A stretch of 64,000 nucleotides of DNA from an uncultured Ferrovibrio sp. (lineage in GTDB: Bacteria; Pseudomonadota; Alphaproteobacteria; Ferrovibrionales; Ferrovibrionaceae). A program made the translations under genes and the position numbers. The notes below the pieces were generated by a model. It did not search any database and had not been told where the DNA came from. It saw only the letters and a program-made list of their open reading frames with translations. Within the stretch, counting starts at the first letter, position 1, and each line of letters starts with the position of its first letter. Positions 9,044 through 17,535 of this stretch are shown one piece after another. The stretch lies in assembly GCF_937960835.1 (NCBI RefSeq), contig NZ_CALGPC010000020.1, forward strand, positions 1-64,000, read 5' to 3'.

Positions 9044-9994
9044 ATGTCGAAAGCCTTTGCCTCCACCGCCGATACCGCCGAGAAGAAGATCTCCTTCACC
9101 CAGCTGGGCGAGGGCCTTTATGCCTTCACCGCCGAAGGCGATCCCAATACCGGCGTGATCGTCGGTGATGACGGCGTGATGGTGATCGACACCCAGGCGA
9201 CGCCGAAGATGGCCAACAAGGTGATCGAGCATATCCGCAAGGTCACCGACAAGCCGATCAAGTATGTGCTGCTGTCGCATTACCACGCCGTGCGCGTGCT
9301 CGGCGCCTCGGCCTATCAGCCGCAGCAGGTTTTCGCCTCCGATGCTACCCGCTCGCTGATCGTGGAGCGCGGCAAGGAGGACTGGGATTCGGAATACGGC
9401 CGCTTCCCGCGCCTGTTCCTGGCCGCCGATACCATCCCCGGCCTGACCTGGCCGACCATGACCTTCCCGACCAAGTTCACCCTCTATATGGGCAAGCGCC
9501 GGGTGGAGATCATGCATCTGGGCCGCGGCCATACGGCGGGCGACACCATCGCCTGGGTGCCGGATGCCGGCGTGATGTTCTCGGGCGACCTGGTCGAGTA
9601 CCATTCGGCCTGCTATTGCGGCGACGCCCATTTCAAGGACTGGCCGAAGACGCTCGACAAGATCGCCGAGTTCAATCCGAAGGCCCTGGTGCCGGGCCGC
9701 GGCGATGCGCTGACCAATCCGACGGAAGTCGGCGAGGGGCTTAAGCTCACCCGCGACTTCCTCACCACGCTCTATGGCTCGGTGTCGGAAAGCGCCGCCA
9801 AGGGCCTGTCGCTGAAGGAAGCGTTTGACCGCTGCAACGATGCGATGCGGCCGCGCTTTGGCAATTTCGCGATTTTCGACCATTGCCAGCCCTTCAACGT
9901 CGCCCGCGCCTATGACGAGGCGATGGGTCTCGACCATCCGCGCATCTGGACGGCCGAGCGCGACCGCGAAATGTGGGCGGCCCTGAACGGCTAA
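9044..9994 (+). CDS. MBL-fold metallo-hydrolase with degenerate metal motif
   Basis: 316-residue metallo-beta-lactamase-fold protein at the end of the TRAP operon, with AAGGAG before its ATG. It shows the first-strand pattern (GVIVGDDGVMVIDTQ), HLGRGHTAGDT (His158, His163) and FSGDLVE (Asp182). The signature normally reading HxHxDH is H79-Y-H81-A-V-R, so the Asp and third His ligand are absent. Either one metal site is lost or the site is built differently; catalysis is not assured. The gene position suggests hydrolysis of an ester, lactone or thioester in the imported compound's pathway. The fold is certain, the activity is not. Confidence 0.88.
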   Translation: MSKAFASTADTAEKKISFTQLGEGLYAFTAEGDPNTGVIVGDDGVMVIDTQATPKMANKVIEHIRKVTDKPIKYVLLSHYHAVRVLGASAYQPQQVFASDATRSLIVERGKEDWDSEYGRFPRLFLAADTIPGLTWPTMTFPTKFTLYMGKRRVEIMHLGRGHTAGDTIAWVPDAGVMFSGDLVEYHSACYCGDAHFKDWPKTLDKIAEFNPKALVPGRGDALTNPTEVGEGLKLTRDFLTTLYGSVSESAAKGLSLKEAFDRCNDAMRPRFGNFAIFDHCQPFNVARAYDEAMGLDHPRIWTAERDREMWAALNG

Positions 9995-10040
9995 TTCCTG
10001 ACCGGCTAATCAGCGCAGGCCGTTTAGCCCTTCTAGCCCT

Positions 10041-10244
10041 TTAGCCCTTCGGCTTCTCGTCCTGCGGCAAGCTGCGGCAGGCCCGCTCGAGGCGGGCCGC
10101 CAAGGCTTGCGCCTGGTCGGTTTTTTCGGCTGCGACGATGGCCGCCTGCGTGCGGCATTCGGCAACGGTTCGCGGCGTCGCATTATGGGCCCAGACCGGA
10201 TTGCCGCCGAAAAGCAGTGCCATGATGATCACGGTCATCTGCAT
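10041..10244 (-). CDS. Small secreted hypothetical protein
   Basis: 67-residue protein starting at 10244 behind a good GGGAGG site. Residues 1-19 form a signal peptide (TVIIMALLFGGNPVWAHN); the mature part is short, helical and charged with two cysteines (AECRTQAA, ERACRSLP), which could form a disulfide. No family is recognised. It lies between the MBL gene (convergent) and another small minus-strand gene. Confidence 0.6.
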   Translation of the reverse strand: MQMTVIIMALLFGGNPVWAHNATPRTVAECRTQAAIVAAEKTDQAQALAARLERACRSLPQDEKPKG

Positions 10245-10373
10245 GTCGTCCTCCCGTCGAATCCCCTGATGGGTCCGTTTCTTTGGGACCTCTGGCGGCA
10301 AACGCAAAAACGCGCGCCTTGTTCCAGGCACGCGCTTCAACTTCTGTAAAAAACTATTGCAGGTATTATACGG

Positions 10374-10387
10374 GCGGGCGCGCCCGC
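10374..10387. other. 14-bp perfect palindrome downstream of small ORF
   Basis: GCGGGCGCGCCCGC lies 8 bases after the stop codon of the 72-residue gene at 10395-10613. It could help end that minus-strand transcript, but no U-run follows. Confidence 0.4.
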
Positions 10388-10394
10388 AGCCGGT

Positions 10395-10613
10395 TTAGCT
10401 CCAGCGGCGCGCAGCCGATGCGCGCATCGCCTGACGGAAGGCGATCAGCGCCTCGCGCTCGACGATCTTGTCCATGCCTGCCAGAAGGCTCGGGCGTTTG
10501 CGGCGGATGAAGGCTACCTCATAGCCGTTGCCATCCTCGCAAAGGGAGACGAGATAGTCCTCGTTCTCGACGATCTTGGCGCTGACATCGATGGTCCAAT
10601 CGTTCACCTGCAT
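10395..10613 (-). CDS. Hypothetical protein, 72 residues
   Basis: Short ORF with a clear AAGGAGC ribosome site before the ATG at 10613. The sequence begins MQVNDWTIDVSAKIVENEDY and is mixed alpha/beta, soluble, without cysteine pairs or membrane segments. Function unknown. Codon use is like its neighbours, which supports a real gene. Confidence 0.6.
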   Translation of the reverse strand: MQVNDWTIDVSAKIVENEDYLVSLCEDGNGYEVAFIRRKRPSLLAGMDKIVEREALIAFRQAMRASAARRWS

Positions 10614-11078
10614 GGGTCGGCTCCTTGATCGTGGCTGTCGCGCCGCGGGCTTTTTCAGTCCGCGGGCATGGCGCAGTGGACGCTATACCGGGAATGCATA
10701 GACCGTGAATGCAAATCCGGGTGGCGTCCATATAACGCGCCAGACCGCGCCGCGGTTCCATACGCCGCGGCAGCCGGCAGGACTTCAGCTTTCGAAGAAG
10801 CGCGGATTTCAGGCGGTTTCGGCCTGCCACCGGTCCTTTGCAGATTTCCTGCACGCCGCTCCAAGGGGAACCGTGGAAGCGCGGCCAGACAACGTGATGC
10901 ATCGGCGTGTTTGCGTCGACGCGGCTCACTTGATATCAGGCTTGATGTCTGGCAGGCGCCGGGACAAAGTGGGCACAGCCAGCAGGGCATGTATTGGGCT
11001 GGCAATCTCGGGTCCCACACCCATCAGCTATACATTCATCGGCTTTACAGTGGTTTCGGGCGAAACAGGCTAACGCGC
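10614..11078. other. Intergenic region, no gene recognised
   Basis: 465 bases between two outward-facing genes. Weak reading frames on both strands have no ribosome site or family resemblance. It presumably holds the promoters for the 72-residue ORF and for rmlA; no sharp promoter match was found. Confidence 0.5.
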
Positions 11079-11963
11079 ATGAAGGGCATCATCCTGGCCG
11101 GCGGTGCCGGCACGCGGCTGCATCCGGCCACGCTGGTGACCAGCAAGCAGCTTCTGCCGGTCTACGACAAGCCGATGATCTATTTTCCGCTGACCACGCT
11201 GATGCTGGCTGGCATCCGTGACATCCTGGTGATCACCACGCCGCGCGACCAGGCGGCTTTCCGCAACCTGCTCGGCGATGGCAGCCAATGGGGCATCCGG
11301 CTGTCCTATGCCGTGCAGCCCGAGCCGAAGGGTATTGCCGAGGCCTTCATCATCGGCCGAGACTTCATCAATGGTGAGGGCTGCGCCCTGGTGCTGGGCG
11401 ATAACATCTTCTACGGCGAAGGCTTTTCCGAGGTGCTGCGCCGGGCCGCGGCGCGCGAAAGCGGTGCCGTCATCTTCGGCTACTGGGTGGCCGACCCCGA
11501 ACGCTATGGCGTGCTTGATTTCGACGCTGACCGCAAGCTGCATGCCATCATCGAAAAGCCCAGTCCGGCGCCGACCCACTGGGCGGTGACGGGGCTTTAT
11601 TTCTACGACCGCAATGTTTGCAATATCGCCGCCAGCCTGAAGCCATCTCCCCGCGGCGAGCTGGAGATCACCGATCTCAACAACGTCTACCTGCAGCGCG
11701 GCCAGCTCGATGTGGAACTGTTCGGCCGCGGCTTCGCCTGGCTCGATACCGGCACGCCCGACAGCCTGCTCGACGCCTCCAACTTCATCGCCACGGTGGA
11801 GAAGCGCCAGGGTCTGAAGATCGCCGTACCCGAGGAAGTCGCCTGGCGGCTCGGCTTCATCGATGCCGCTCAGGTGCGCAAGATCGCCGAGGCCTATGGC
11901 AGCAAGAACGGCTACGGCCAGTACCTTGCCCGCCTGCTTTTAGCTGACCGCGACCGCCTGTAA
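11079..11963 (+). CDS. rmlA: Glucose-1-phosphate thymidylyltransferase
   Basis: Makes dTDP-glucose from dTTP and glucose-1-phosphate, first step to dTDP-rhamnose and related sugars. The nucleotide-binding start LAGGAGTRLHPAT is at residues 6-18, followed by SKQLLPVYDKPMIYFPLTTL, the catalytic region VLGDNIFYG and IIEKPSPAPTHWAVTGLYFYD (in two runs). The 294-residue length matches short RmlA enzymes. The start at 11079 (MKGIILAGG) is fixed by homology; longer in-frame extensions are not plausible. The rmlB, rmlC and rmlD genes are not adjacent, so the gene is an orphan here. Confidence 0.95.
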   Translation: MKGIILAGGAGTRLHPATLVTSKQLLPVYDKPMIYFPLTTLMLAGIRDILVITTPRDQAAFRNLLGDGSQWGIRLSYAVQPEPKGIAEAFIIGRDFINGEGCALVLGDNIFYGEGFSEVLRRAAARESGAVIFGYWVADPERYGVLDFDADRKLHAIIEKPSPAPTHWAVTGLYFYDRNVCNIAASLKPSPRGELEITDLNNVYLQRGQLDVELFGRGFAWLDTGTPDSLLDASNFIATVEKRQGLKIAVPEEVAWRLGFIDAAQVRKIAEAYGSKNGYGQYLARLLLADRDRL

Positions 11964-12005
11964 GCGCCCCCATAGTCGTCGACCGGGTGGCGTCGCTGCC
12001 CTTCC

Positions 12006-12033
12006 TTGACTCTTAAGTTGATATCAACATAAT
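12006..12033 (+). promoter_or_regulatory. Promoter with MarR-type palindromic operator
   Basis: TTGACT (12006-12011) and CATAAT (12028-12033) are 16 bases apart and bracket the 12-bp perfect palindrome GTTGATATCAAC (12017-12028). The ATG of the MarR gene is at 12040, about where transcription should start, so the mRNA may be leaderless. Autorepression by the MarR protein is inferred from position. Confidence 0.7.
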
Positions 12034-12039
12034 GGCCGC

Positions 12040-12486
12040 ATGTCCAAGATCGACCTGCTGCCGTTCGAAGCCACGCTGATGGTGCGCGACACCTGCCTCT
12101 GCCTGCATGTGCAGCGGGCGGCGCGTGCGCTGGCGCGGCGCTTCGACGATGCCCTGCGCGATCTCGATCTCACCAACGGCCAGTTCTCGCTGCTGATGTC
12201 GCTCAATCGGCCCGAGCCGCCGAACATGGCGCAGGTGGCCAGCGTGCTGGCGATGGACCGCACGACGGTGACGGCGATGCTCAAGCCGCTGGAGCGCCGC
12301 GGCCTGCTGATTGTGAAGCCCGATCCGGACGACAAGCGCAGCCGCCGCATCCTGCTCACGCCGGCCGGGCGCAAGCTGCTGATCAAGGCGCTGCCCGTCT
12401 GGAAGCGCACCCATGCCGAGATCGACAAGCTGCTCGGCAAGTCCGATCCGGACCGTCTGCGCGCCGATCTGCGCGCGCTCTCATGA
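12040..12486 (+). CDS. MarR family transcriptional regulator
   Basis: 148-residue winged-helix dimer. The DNA-binding region reads MAQVASVLAMDRTTVTAMLKPLERRGL followed by the wing DPDDKRSRRILLTPAGRKLL, the MarR signature (in separate runs). The N-terminal DTCLCLHVQRAARAL carries two cysteines near the dimer helix that could act in redox or ligand sensing. No Shine-Dalgarno sequence lies upstream, in agreement with a leaderless start. The VOC protein gene follows after 59 bases and may be its target. Confidence 0.92.
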   Translation: MSKIDLLPFEATLMVRDTCLCLHVQRAARALARRFDDALRDLDLTNGQFSLLMSLNRPEPPNMAQVASVLAMDRTTVTAMLKPLERRGLLIVKPDPDDKRSRRILLTPAGRKLLIKALPVWKRTHAEIDKLLGKSDPDRLRADLRALS

Positions 12487-12545
12487 CCGCAATGCCAATC
12501 ATAACAACAAAACTCTCATAACCCCCGGCAACAGAGGAGGCCGCC

Positions 12546-12989
12546 ATGCTGGTCAATGCCTATTTGAATTTCCCCGGCAATTGCGAGGAGGCGCTGAACT
12601 TCTACCAGCGCCATCTCGGCGCCAAAATCACCGCGCGGATGACCTGGGACGAACAGCCCGGCGGTTGCCAGGGCGTCCCCGACGGCTGGAATACCAAGAT
12701 CATGCATGCTGCCTTCACAATCGGCGAAAGCCTGCTGATGGCCAGCGACTGCCCCCCCAGCCACTACGAAGCGCCCAAAGGCATCGCCATCACGCTCAAT
12801 CTGTCCGATCCGGCGGAAGCCGAGCGCGTCTTCGGGGCGCTGTCAGAGGGCGGCAGCGTGCAGATGCCGCTGGACAAGACCTTCTGGGCGGAGAAATTCG
12901 GCCTCGTCACCGACCGCTTCGGCATCCCCTGGATGGTCAACTGCATGACCCAGATGCCGATGCCGGAAAAGGCCGAGGCCGCACAGTAG
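12546..12989 (+). CDS. VOC family protein (PhnB/glyoxalase-like)
   Basis: 147-residue protein of the PhnB/YjdN type in the vicinal-oxygen-chelate superfamily, with two beta-alpha-beta-beta-beta modules. Typical marks are the start NAYLNFPGNCEEALNFYQRH, HAAFTIGESLLMASD, and the end FGLVTDRFGIPWMVN. It has a GAGGAGG site before the ATG. It follows a MarR regulator; such pairs often respond to electrophiles or drugs, but the substrate here is unknown. Confidence 0.88.
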   Translation: MLVNAYLNFPGNCEEALNFYQRHLGAKITARMTWDEQPGGCQGVPDGWNTKIMHAAFTIGESLLMASDCPPSHYEAPKGIAITLNLSDPAEAERVFGALSEGGSVQMPLDKTFWAEKFGLVTDRFGIPWMVNCMTQMPMPEKAEAAQ

Positions 12990-13009
12990 GCCGGGACGTC
13001 CGCAAAGCG

Positions 13010-13046
13010 AAGACGCCCGCAGCGCTGGACGCTGCGGGCATGTCTT
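13010..13046. terminator. Stem-loop between VOC gene and tRNA-Arg
   Basis: Perfect 10-bp stem GCCCGCAGCG/CGCTGCGGGC (13015-13024 and 13030-13039) with a further AAGAC/GTCTT stem outside it. It lies between the convergent VOC gene and tRNA gene, as expected for a bidirectional terminator; the U-tract is weak on both strands. Confidence 0.65.
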
Positions 13047-13063
13047 GAAGAAGCTGGAAAATT

Positions 13064-13140
13064 TGGCGTCCCCGGAGAGATTCGAACTCCCGACCCGCTG
13101 CTTAGGACGCAGCCGCTCTATCCAGCTGAGCTACGGGGAC
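13064..13140 (-). tRNA. tRNA-Arg (anticodon CCT)
   Basis: Complete cloverleaf on the minus strand: acceptor GTCCCCG pairing with CGGGGAC, D-arm GCTCAGCTGGATAGAGC, anticodon stem GCTGC/GCAGC with loop GTCCTAA, T-arm GGGAG-TTCGAAT-CTCTC and an encoded CCA end (13064-13066). The anticodon CCT reads AGG. The intact 3' end and absence of an adjacent integrase argue against current use as an attachment site. Confidence 0.97.
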
Positions 13141-13505
13141 GCCGGGCTATGGGCGGGGTGTTTCGCCCGCCGGCCAGACCCTAGCGGGGGCCTTTCCCGG
13201 GTGCAACCGGCAGGCCGGGCAAGGCTTTAGCTGCCGTGCCCAAACCCGCCTCAGTACCTGCCCAGGCACCCGGCCAAGTACTTGCCGCGGGGCTCGCTTT
13301 CCGTCCGGCCCCTGCGCCAATCCAGATATCAGGCCCGGCGCCAGCCCCGGCCTCCGCCGCCCGGACCGCCCCGCCTGCGGTTGCATGTCTGCCCTGCAAA
13401 TCCGGCCTGACGCATATCTGAAAAGTAACTAGCCGTTAGCGTTCAACGTGGCACATTGCTTCTCGGGGTGGCTGGTGCGGTTGCCGGCCCGAAGGCAGGT
13501 CCCAA
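13141..13505. other. Intergenic region, no gene recognised
   Basis: 365 bases between tRNA-Arg and the 183-residue gene. The first 260 are very GC- and proline/alanine-codon-rich without ribosome sites. The last 100 are less GC-rich and probably carry the promoter of the downstream gene. Confidence 0.5.
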
Positions 13506-14057
13506 ATGGCAAAATCCTTTGTCGATCTTGTGCGCAGCAGCCTGCGCGACGGCGCCAACTTCCTGGGCGCTGCGGAATGCAGCCCGATCATGGCCGATGT
13601 CGCGGCCCCGATCATCGATAACAACGGCCTTGAGAACTGGGGCATCGCGCTGGAGAACATGTACCATGCGCTGCTCTGCCTGCTCTCGGCGCAGTCCAGT
13701 CTGCATGCCTCCGCGCCGGTGAAGCCCTCCGACCTGCTCGGCCCCAGCCAGCGCCTTGGCGGCGGCACTCTGCTGCGCCAGGTGCTCGACGGTTTCGCCA
13801 CCGGCCAGGATTACCGCCGCCTGGCGATCATGTCGTCCGCGTCGCGCATCGCGCTGATCGCGGTGCTGCTTGACGAACTGCGCGCCGTCTACCGCGCGCT
13901 TGCCTATGACCAGCAGGACTGGGTTGTTGATCCCGACAGCATGCGCGAGCTGAACAACAGCCTGCAGGCGATCTCGCTCAGCATCGGCCGCGGTCGTACC
14001 ACCAGCCGGCTGCGCTTTACCCCGGCTCCCCGCCGCGGCGAAGCCTCGTCGCTGTAA
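13506..14057 (+). CDS. Hypothetical protein, 183 residues
   Basis: Soluble, mostly helical protein beginning MAKSFVDLVRSSLRDGANF. No signal peptide, membrane helix or known catalytic motif was seen. The C-terminal 15 residues are basic and Ser/Arg rich (RTTSRLRFTPAPRRGEA), perhaps a flexible tail. It stands alone with its own terminator hairpin (14086-14126). The family is not recognised. Confidence 0.72.
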   Translation: MAKSFVDLVRSSLRDGANFLGAAECSPIMADVAAPIIDNNGLENWGIALENMYHALLCLLSAQSSLHASAPVKPSDLLGPSQRLGGGTLLRQVLDGFATGQDYRRLAIMSSASRIALIAVLLDELRAVYRALAYDQQDWVVDPDSMRELNNSLQAISLSIGRGRTTSRLRFTPAPRRGEASSL

Positions 14058-14085
14058 GCCGATATTCGATCAAGGGAACTTGTCC

Positions 14086-14126
14086 TGCCACGGCCTGTCC
14101 GTGGCATCCACGAGTTTGTTTTTCTT
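14086..14126 (+). terminator. Hairpin terminator built from a dispersed palindrome
   Basis: Stem TGCCACGG/CCGTGGCA (14086-14093, 14099-14106), then ATCCACGAGTTTG and a T-rich run. It lies 28 bases after the stop of the 183-residue gene. The segment CATCCACGAGTTTG recurs after a similar hairpin at 19454-19489, so this is also a copy of a repeat family. Confidence 0.7.
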
Positions 14127-14138
14127 ACGTCTCCGGGC

Positions 14139-16988
14139 TTACCGCCGGCCTTGCTGCTGCTGTTTCAGCTTCATCAGCGCCGCGAAAGGACTGTCGGCCA
14201 TCTTGGCCTCTTCCTCGCGCCGCTTGTCCTGCTCGCGCTTGCGTTTCGCCACGATGGCTTTCTGCGAGCGGATATACAGCGTCACCGTCTCGCCGCTTTC
14301 GGGGTCTTTCGCGCTCAGGGGCTTGTAGCCCAGCGCCCAAAGCAGGCGATGCAGTTCTTCCGCGCCGCAGCCCGCCAGGTTCATCCAGGCGGTATTGACC
14401 GGGAAGCTGCCCGGCGGGCCCAGGCGCTTCTTCGGCTTGGGTGTTTCCTGCCTCGCCGGCTCTGTCTGTGTGGTCTCCGCCACCGGTGCGGCGGCAGCCG
14501 TTTCGGCAGTCACCTCAACAGTGTCTGTTTGCGGCGCGGCCTCAATCACCGGCTCCGTCACGGATTCCGTCACGGGCTCCGTCATCGGCGGCTCTCCCGA
14601 AACAGGGGCCTCCGCTGAAACAGGCGCTTCCGCCTTCGCGGCCTGCACATCAGCCGGCTGCTGCTTCGCGTCCTTGGCTTCCTTCGCCTCCTGACGCGAG
14701 GTCTGTTCGGCCTGGCGCGCACCCTCGGCGATGCGCTGCACGACATCCAGGCGGAAGGCATGGCGTCCGGCGCGCAGGAAACCCGCCGCCAGCCACCAGC
14801 GGTCGTCGCGCCATTCCAGCACTGGCAGCGAGGTAAGGCCCGGCGTCGGCGGCGCTTCCGGCTCCTTGCCCTCATGCACCGCCCAGAGCAGCGTCTTAAG
14901 CTGCGTCGGCTTGGGTTTCAGCAATTTGGGCAGCAGGATATGCGTCTCGCCAAAGGTCACGCCCAGCTTGCGCAGGGGATGGCGCTCGGCCTGGCCCATG
15001 CCGCGCACCAGATCGGCGACATCCTCTCGCCTCAGCGCGCCGAGATTCTCGGCAAGCTGGAAGGCCACGCCGCGCGCGGCAAATTTCAGCTCGGCATCGC
15101 GCAGGCGGTAGAGATCGCCCAGATGCTGGCGCAGATAGCGCCGCAGCCAGTCGGACAGCTTGTCTTCCACCGCCTTGCGGCTCTCGGCCGGCAGCAGGTC
15201 GTCGGCCAGAAGCTGGATGCGCGGCTCCAGCATCTCCGCGCCCTTGGTCAGCACGGCCAGCGCCACGCTGTCCTTCTCTGGCGTGATCAGCAGGATGCCG
15301 CCTTCCGGCGACAGCGCGAAATGCTCATCGCTCAAGGCCAGAATATTGGCGGCATGTTCCTGCAGGGCAGGACCCAGCACGCGATTGGCGGCGGCGCGGA
15401 TGGCACGGCGCTGCTCGACGCTGTCATGGCCCACCGGGCGGAAGCGCAGGCCGCGCACATGGCCGATGATCTCGCCTTCGACGGTCAGCGCATCGTCCTC
15501 GCCCAAAGTCACGTTCAGCAGATCGGGATTCTCAGCCAGGCCCCGGGTCAGCACGCTGGTGCGGCGGTCGACGAAACGCTGGGTCAGCCGCTCGTGCAGG
15601 GCATCCGACAAGCGGTCCTCGATGGCGCGGGTCTTGCCCTGCCATTCCTGCGCATTGTCCAGCCAGGCGCCGCGATTGGCGACATAGGTCCAGGTGCGGA
15701 TCTGCGCCAGGCGCTGCGACAGGGTGTCGATATCGCCGTCGGTGCGGTCGATCTGCTTCAGATGCCCGGCCACCCAGTCGGTCGGCAGGCGGCCGTCATG
15801 GTCGCACAGATGCACATAGATCTGCGTCAGCATGCGCGCATGCACGTCATGCATGCTCTTCGAGAAATCCGGAATCTCGCAGACATGCCACAGCAGCTTG
15901 ATGCGGTCGGGGCCGGTGGCGCGGCTTTGCACCGCGCCATCCTGCTTCAGGGCCTGCAGGGCGAGGATGTCGTCCGCCTCGCGGCCGCGGATCAGGCCCT
16001 CGCGCGGCGGCGGCATGTCCAGGGTGCGCAGCAGCGCGTCGATGGAGCGGAAATCAAGATCGGTGTTGCGCCAGCGCGCCTGGGTGATCGGATCGAAGCG
16101 GTGGTTTTCAATGCGCTCGATCAGTTCCGGCGTCAGCGGCGGACAATCGGCGGTCGTGCCAAAAGTGCCGTTGCGCAGATGCCGCCCGGCGCGGCCGGCG
16201 ATCTGGCCCATCTCGGCCGGGGTCAGCAGGCGCACGGATACGCCGTCGAACTTGGTCACTTCGGCAAAGGCCAGATGCTCGATATCGAGGTTGAGGCCCA
16301 TGCCGATGGCATCGGTTGCCACCATCACGTCGACATCGCGGTTCTGGAACAGCTCGACCTGCGCATTGCGGGCGCGGGGGCTCAGCGCGCCCAGCACCAC
16401 GGCCGCGCCGCCGCGCTGGCGCCGCACCTGCTCGGCGATGGCATAGACGTCGCCAGCCGAGAACGCCACCACGGCCGAGCGTTTCGGCAGGCGCGACAGC
16501 TTCTTCGATCCGATATAGGACAGCGCCGACAGGCGCGGCCGGGCGATGAATTCCGCATTCGGTACCAGCTTGCGGATCAGGCCGCGCATGGTGTCGGCGC
16601 CAAGGAACATGGTCTCTTCCACGCCGCGCGCGTTCAAAAGGCGGTCCGTGAAGACATGGCCGCGCTCGGCATCGTTGCAGAGCTGGATCTCGTCCACCGC
16701 GAGGAAGTCGTAAGACCGGTCCAGCGGCATTGCTTCCACGGTGCAGACGAACCAGGTCGCGCCCTTAGGAAGGATCTTCTCTTCGCCGGTCACCAAGGCG
16801 ACATGGCGCTCGCCCTTGATCTTCACCGCGCGGTCGTAGACCTCGCGCGCGAGCAGGCGCAGCGGCAAACCGATGATGCCGGTGCGATGCGCCAGCAGGC
16901 GTTCGACGGCGAGATGGGTCTTACCGGTATTGGTCGGGCCCAGAACGCACAGCACGCGGCCCTTCTCGGCGGTCTTGATCTCGGTCAC
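14139..16988 (-). CDS. SUV3-like superfamily 2 RNA helicase
   Basis: 949-residue ATP-dependent helicase of the SUV3/DExH group found widely in alphaproteobacteria. Walker A is GPTNTGKTH (about residues 17-25), Walker B is AVDEIQLCND, and the second RecA domain has VMVATDAIGMGLN and the QIAGRAGR arginine-finger motif. The last 250 residues contain a long Ala/Glu/Pro/Thr-rich linker and a conserved C-terminal segment ending in a Gln/Lys-rich tail. It starts with GTG directly after the TAA of the thioesterase gene, so the two are translationally linked. A role in RNA turnover is inferred from mitochondrial SUV3. Confidence 0.92.
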   Translation of the reverse strand: MTEIKTAEKGRVLCVLGPTNTGKTHLAVERLLAHRTGIIGLPLRLLAREVYDRAVKIKGERHVALVTGEEKILPKGATWFVCTVEAMPLDRSYDFLAVDEIQLCNDAERGHVFTDRLLNARGVEETMFLGADTMRGLIRKLVPNAEFIARPRLSALSYIGSKKLSRLPKRSAVVAFSAGDVYAIAEQVRRQRGGAAVVLGALSPRARNAQVELFQNRDVDVMVATDAIGMGLNLDIEHLAFAEVTKFDGVSVRLLTPAEMGQIAGRAGRHLRNGTFGTTADCPPLTPELIERIENHRFDPITQARWRNTDLDFRSIDALLRTLDMPPPREGLIRGREADDILALQALKQDGAVQSRATGPDRIKLLWHVCEIPDFSKSMHDVHARMLTQIYVHLCDHDGRLPTDWVAGHLKQIDRTDGDIDTLSQRLAQIRTWTYVANRGAWLDNAQEWQGKTRAIEDRLSDALHERLTQRFVDRRTSVLTRGLAENPDLLNVTLGEDDALTVEGEIIGHVRGLRFRPVGHDSVEQRRAIRAAANRVLGPALQEHAANILALSDEHFALSPEGGILLITPEKDSVALAVLTKGAEMLEPRIQLLADDLLPAESRKAVEDKLSDWLRRYLRQHLGDLYRLRDAELKFAARGVAFQLAENLGALRREDVADLVRGMGQAERHPLRKLGVTFGETHILLPKLLKPKPTQLKTLLWAVHEGKEPEAPPTPGLTSLPVLEWRDDRWWLAAGFLRAGRHAFRLDVVQRIAEGARQAEQTSRQEAKEAKDAKQQPADVQAAKAEAPVSAEAPVSGEPPMTEPVTESVTEPVIEAAPQTDTVEVTAETAAAAPVAETTQTEPARQETPKPKKRLGPPGSFPVNTAWMNLAGCGAEELHRLLWALGYKPLSAKDPESGETVTLYIRSQKAIVAKRKREQDKRREEEAKMADSPFAALMKLKQQQQGRR

Positions 16989-17447
16989 TTAAACTGCCTT
17001 TGTCTGAATCGTCTTGGTGATATGGGCAATGGTGCAGAGCTGATCATTGATGCGCGCCTCGCATTCGCAGAAGGCGACATTTCTGCCCCGCCGCAGCATC
17101 CGGCCGATCAGGCCAACCCGGGCGCCGGCGGCGATGGGGCGCAGATGCTGCACATGGATATCGAGGGTCATGGCGGTTTCATCCTCCCGCATATGGCCCA
17201 GCATGGCCAGCAGGCCAGGCGGTTCCAGAAGGCCGTTGAGGATGCCGCCATGGATATAGCCGCCGGGAACCAGCAATCGTTCCTCGGCTGCAAAGGCCAG
17301 TTCGGCCCGGCCAGGCGCAAGCGTCACCAGTTCCAGCCCGGCCCAGCGATGGAAATCCACCGCGCGCAGCAGTTTCTCGGCAAAAGACTTGGCCCAGTCA
17401 GGCAGGCCCGGATCGATCTGGCCCCGGCTGGGTTGGGCGGCGGACAT
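16989..17447 (-). CDS. PaaI-type hotdog-fold thioesterase
   Basis: 152-residue hotdog protein likely to hydrolyse acyl-CoA thioesters. The family signature is GGYIHGGILNGLLEPPG, followed by strands TLDIHVQHLRPIAAGARVG and NVAFCECEARINDQL. It directly precedes the SUV3-like helicase with no gap. The functional link between the two is unclear and may just be shared transcription. Confidence 0.88.
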   Translation of the reverse strand: MSAAQPSRGQIDPGLPDWAKSFAEKLLRAVDFHRWAGLELVTLAPGRAELAFAAEERLLVPGGYIHGGILNGLLEPPGLLAMLGHMREDETAMTLDIHVQHLRPIAAGARVGLIGRMLRRGRNVAFCECEARINDQLCTIAHITKTIQTKAV

Positions 17448-17535
17448 GGACGGAGGCTCCGTTTTGCCCGCCAGTATATAAGGCGGGCGGCAGGGGCCTC
17501 AACGCCTCCAGACCCTTTCGATAAATCTCACCGTC

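Noticed and set aside
10519..10929. 136-codon minus-strand frame before rmlA
   Set aside because: It overlaps the supported 72-residue gene in another frame and has no family resemblance or ribosome site.
13064..13140. tRNA-Arg as an integration site for a mobile island
   Set aside because: No integrase or direct repeat of the tRNA 3' end was found nearby.
13236..13421. Pro/Ala-rich 61-codon plus-strand ORF after tRNA-Arg
   Set aside because: No ribosome site; composition simply reflects CCN/GCN-rich intergenic DNA.
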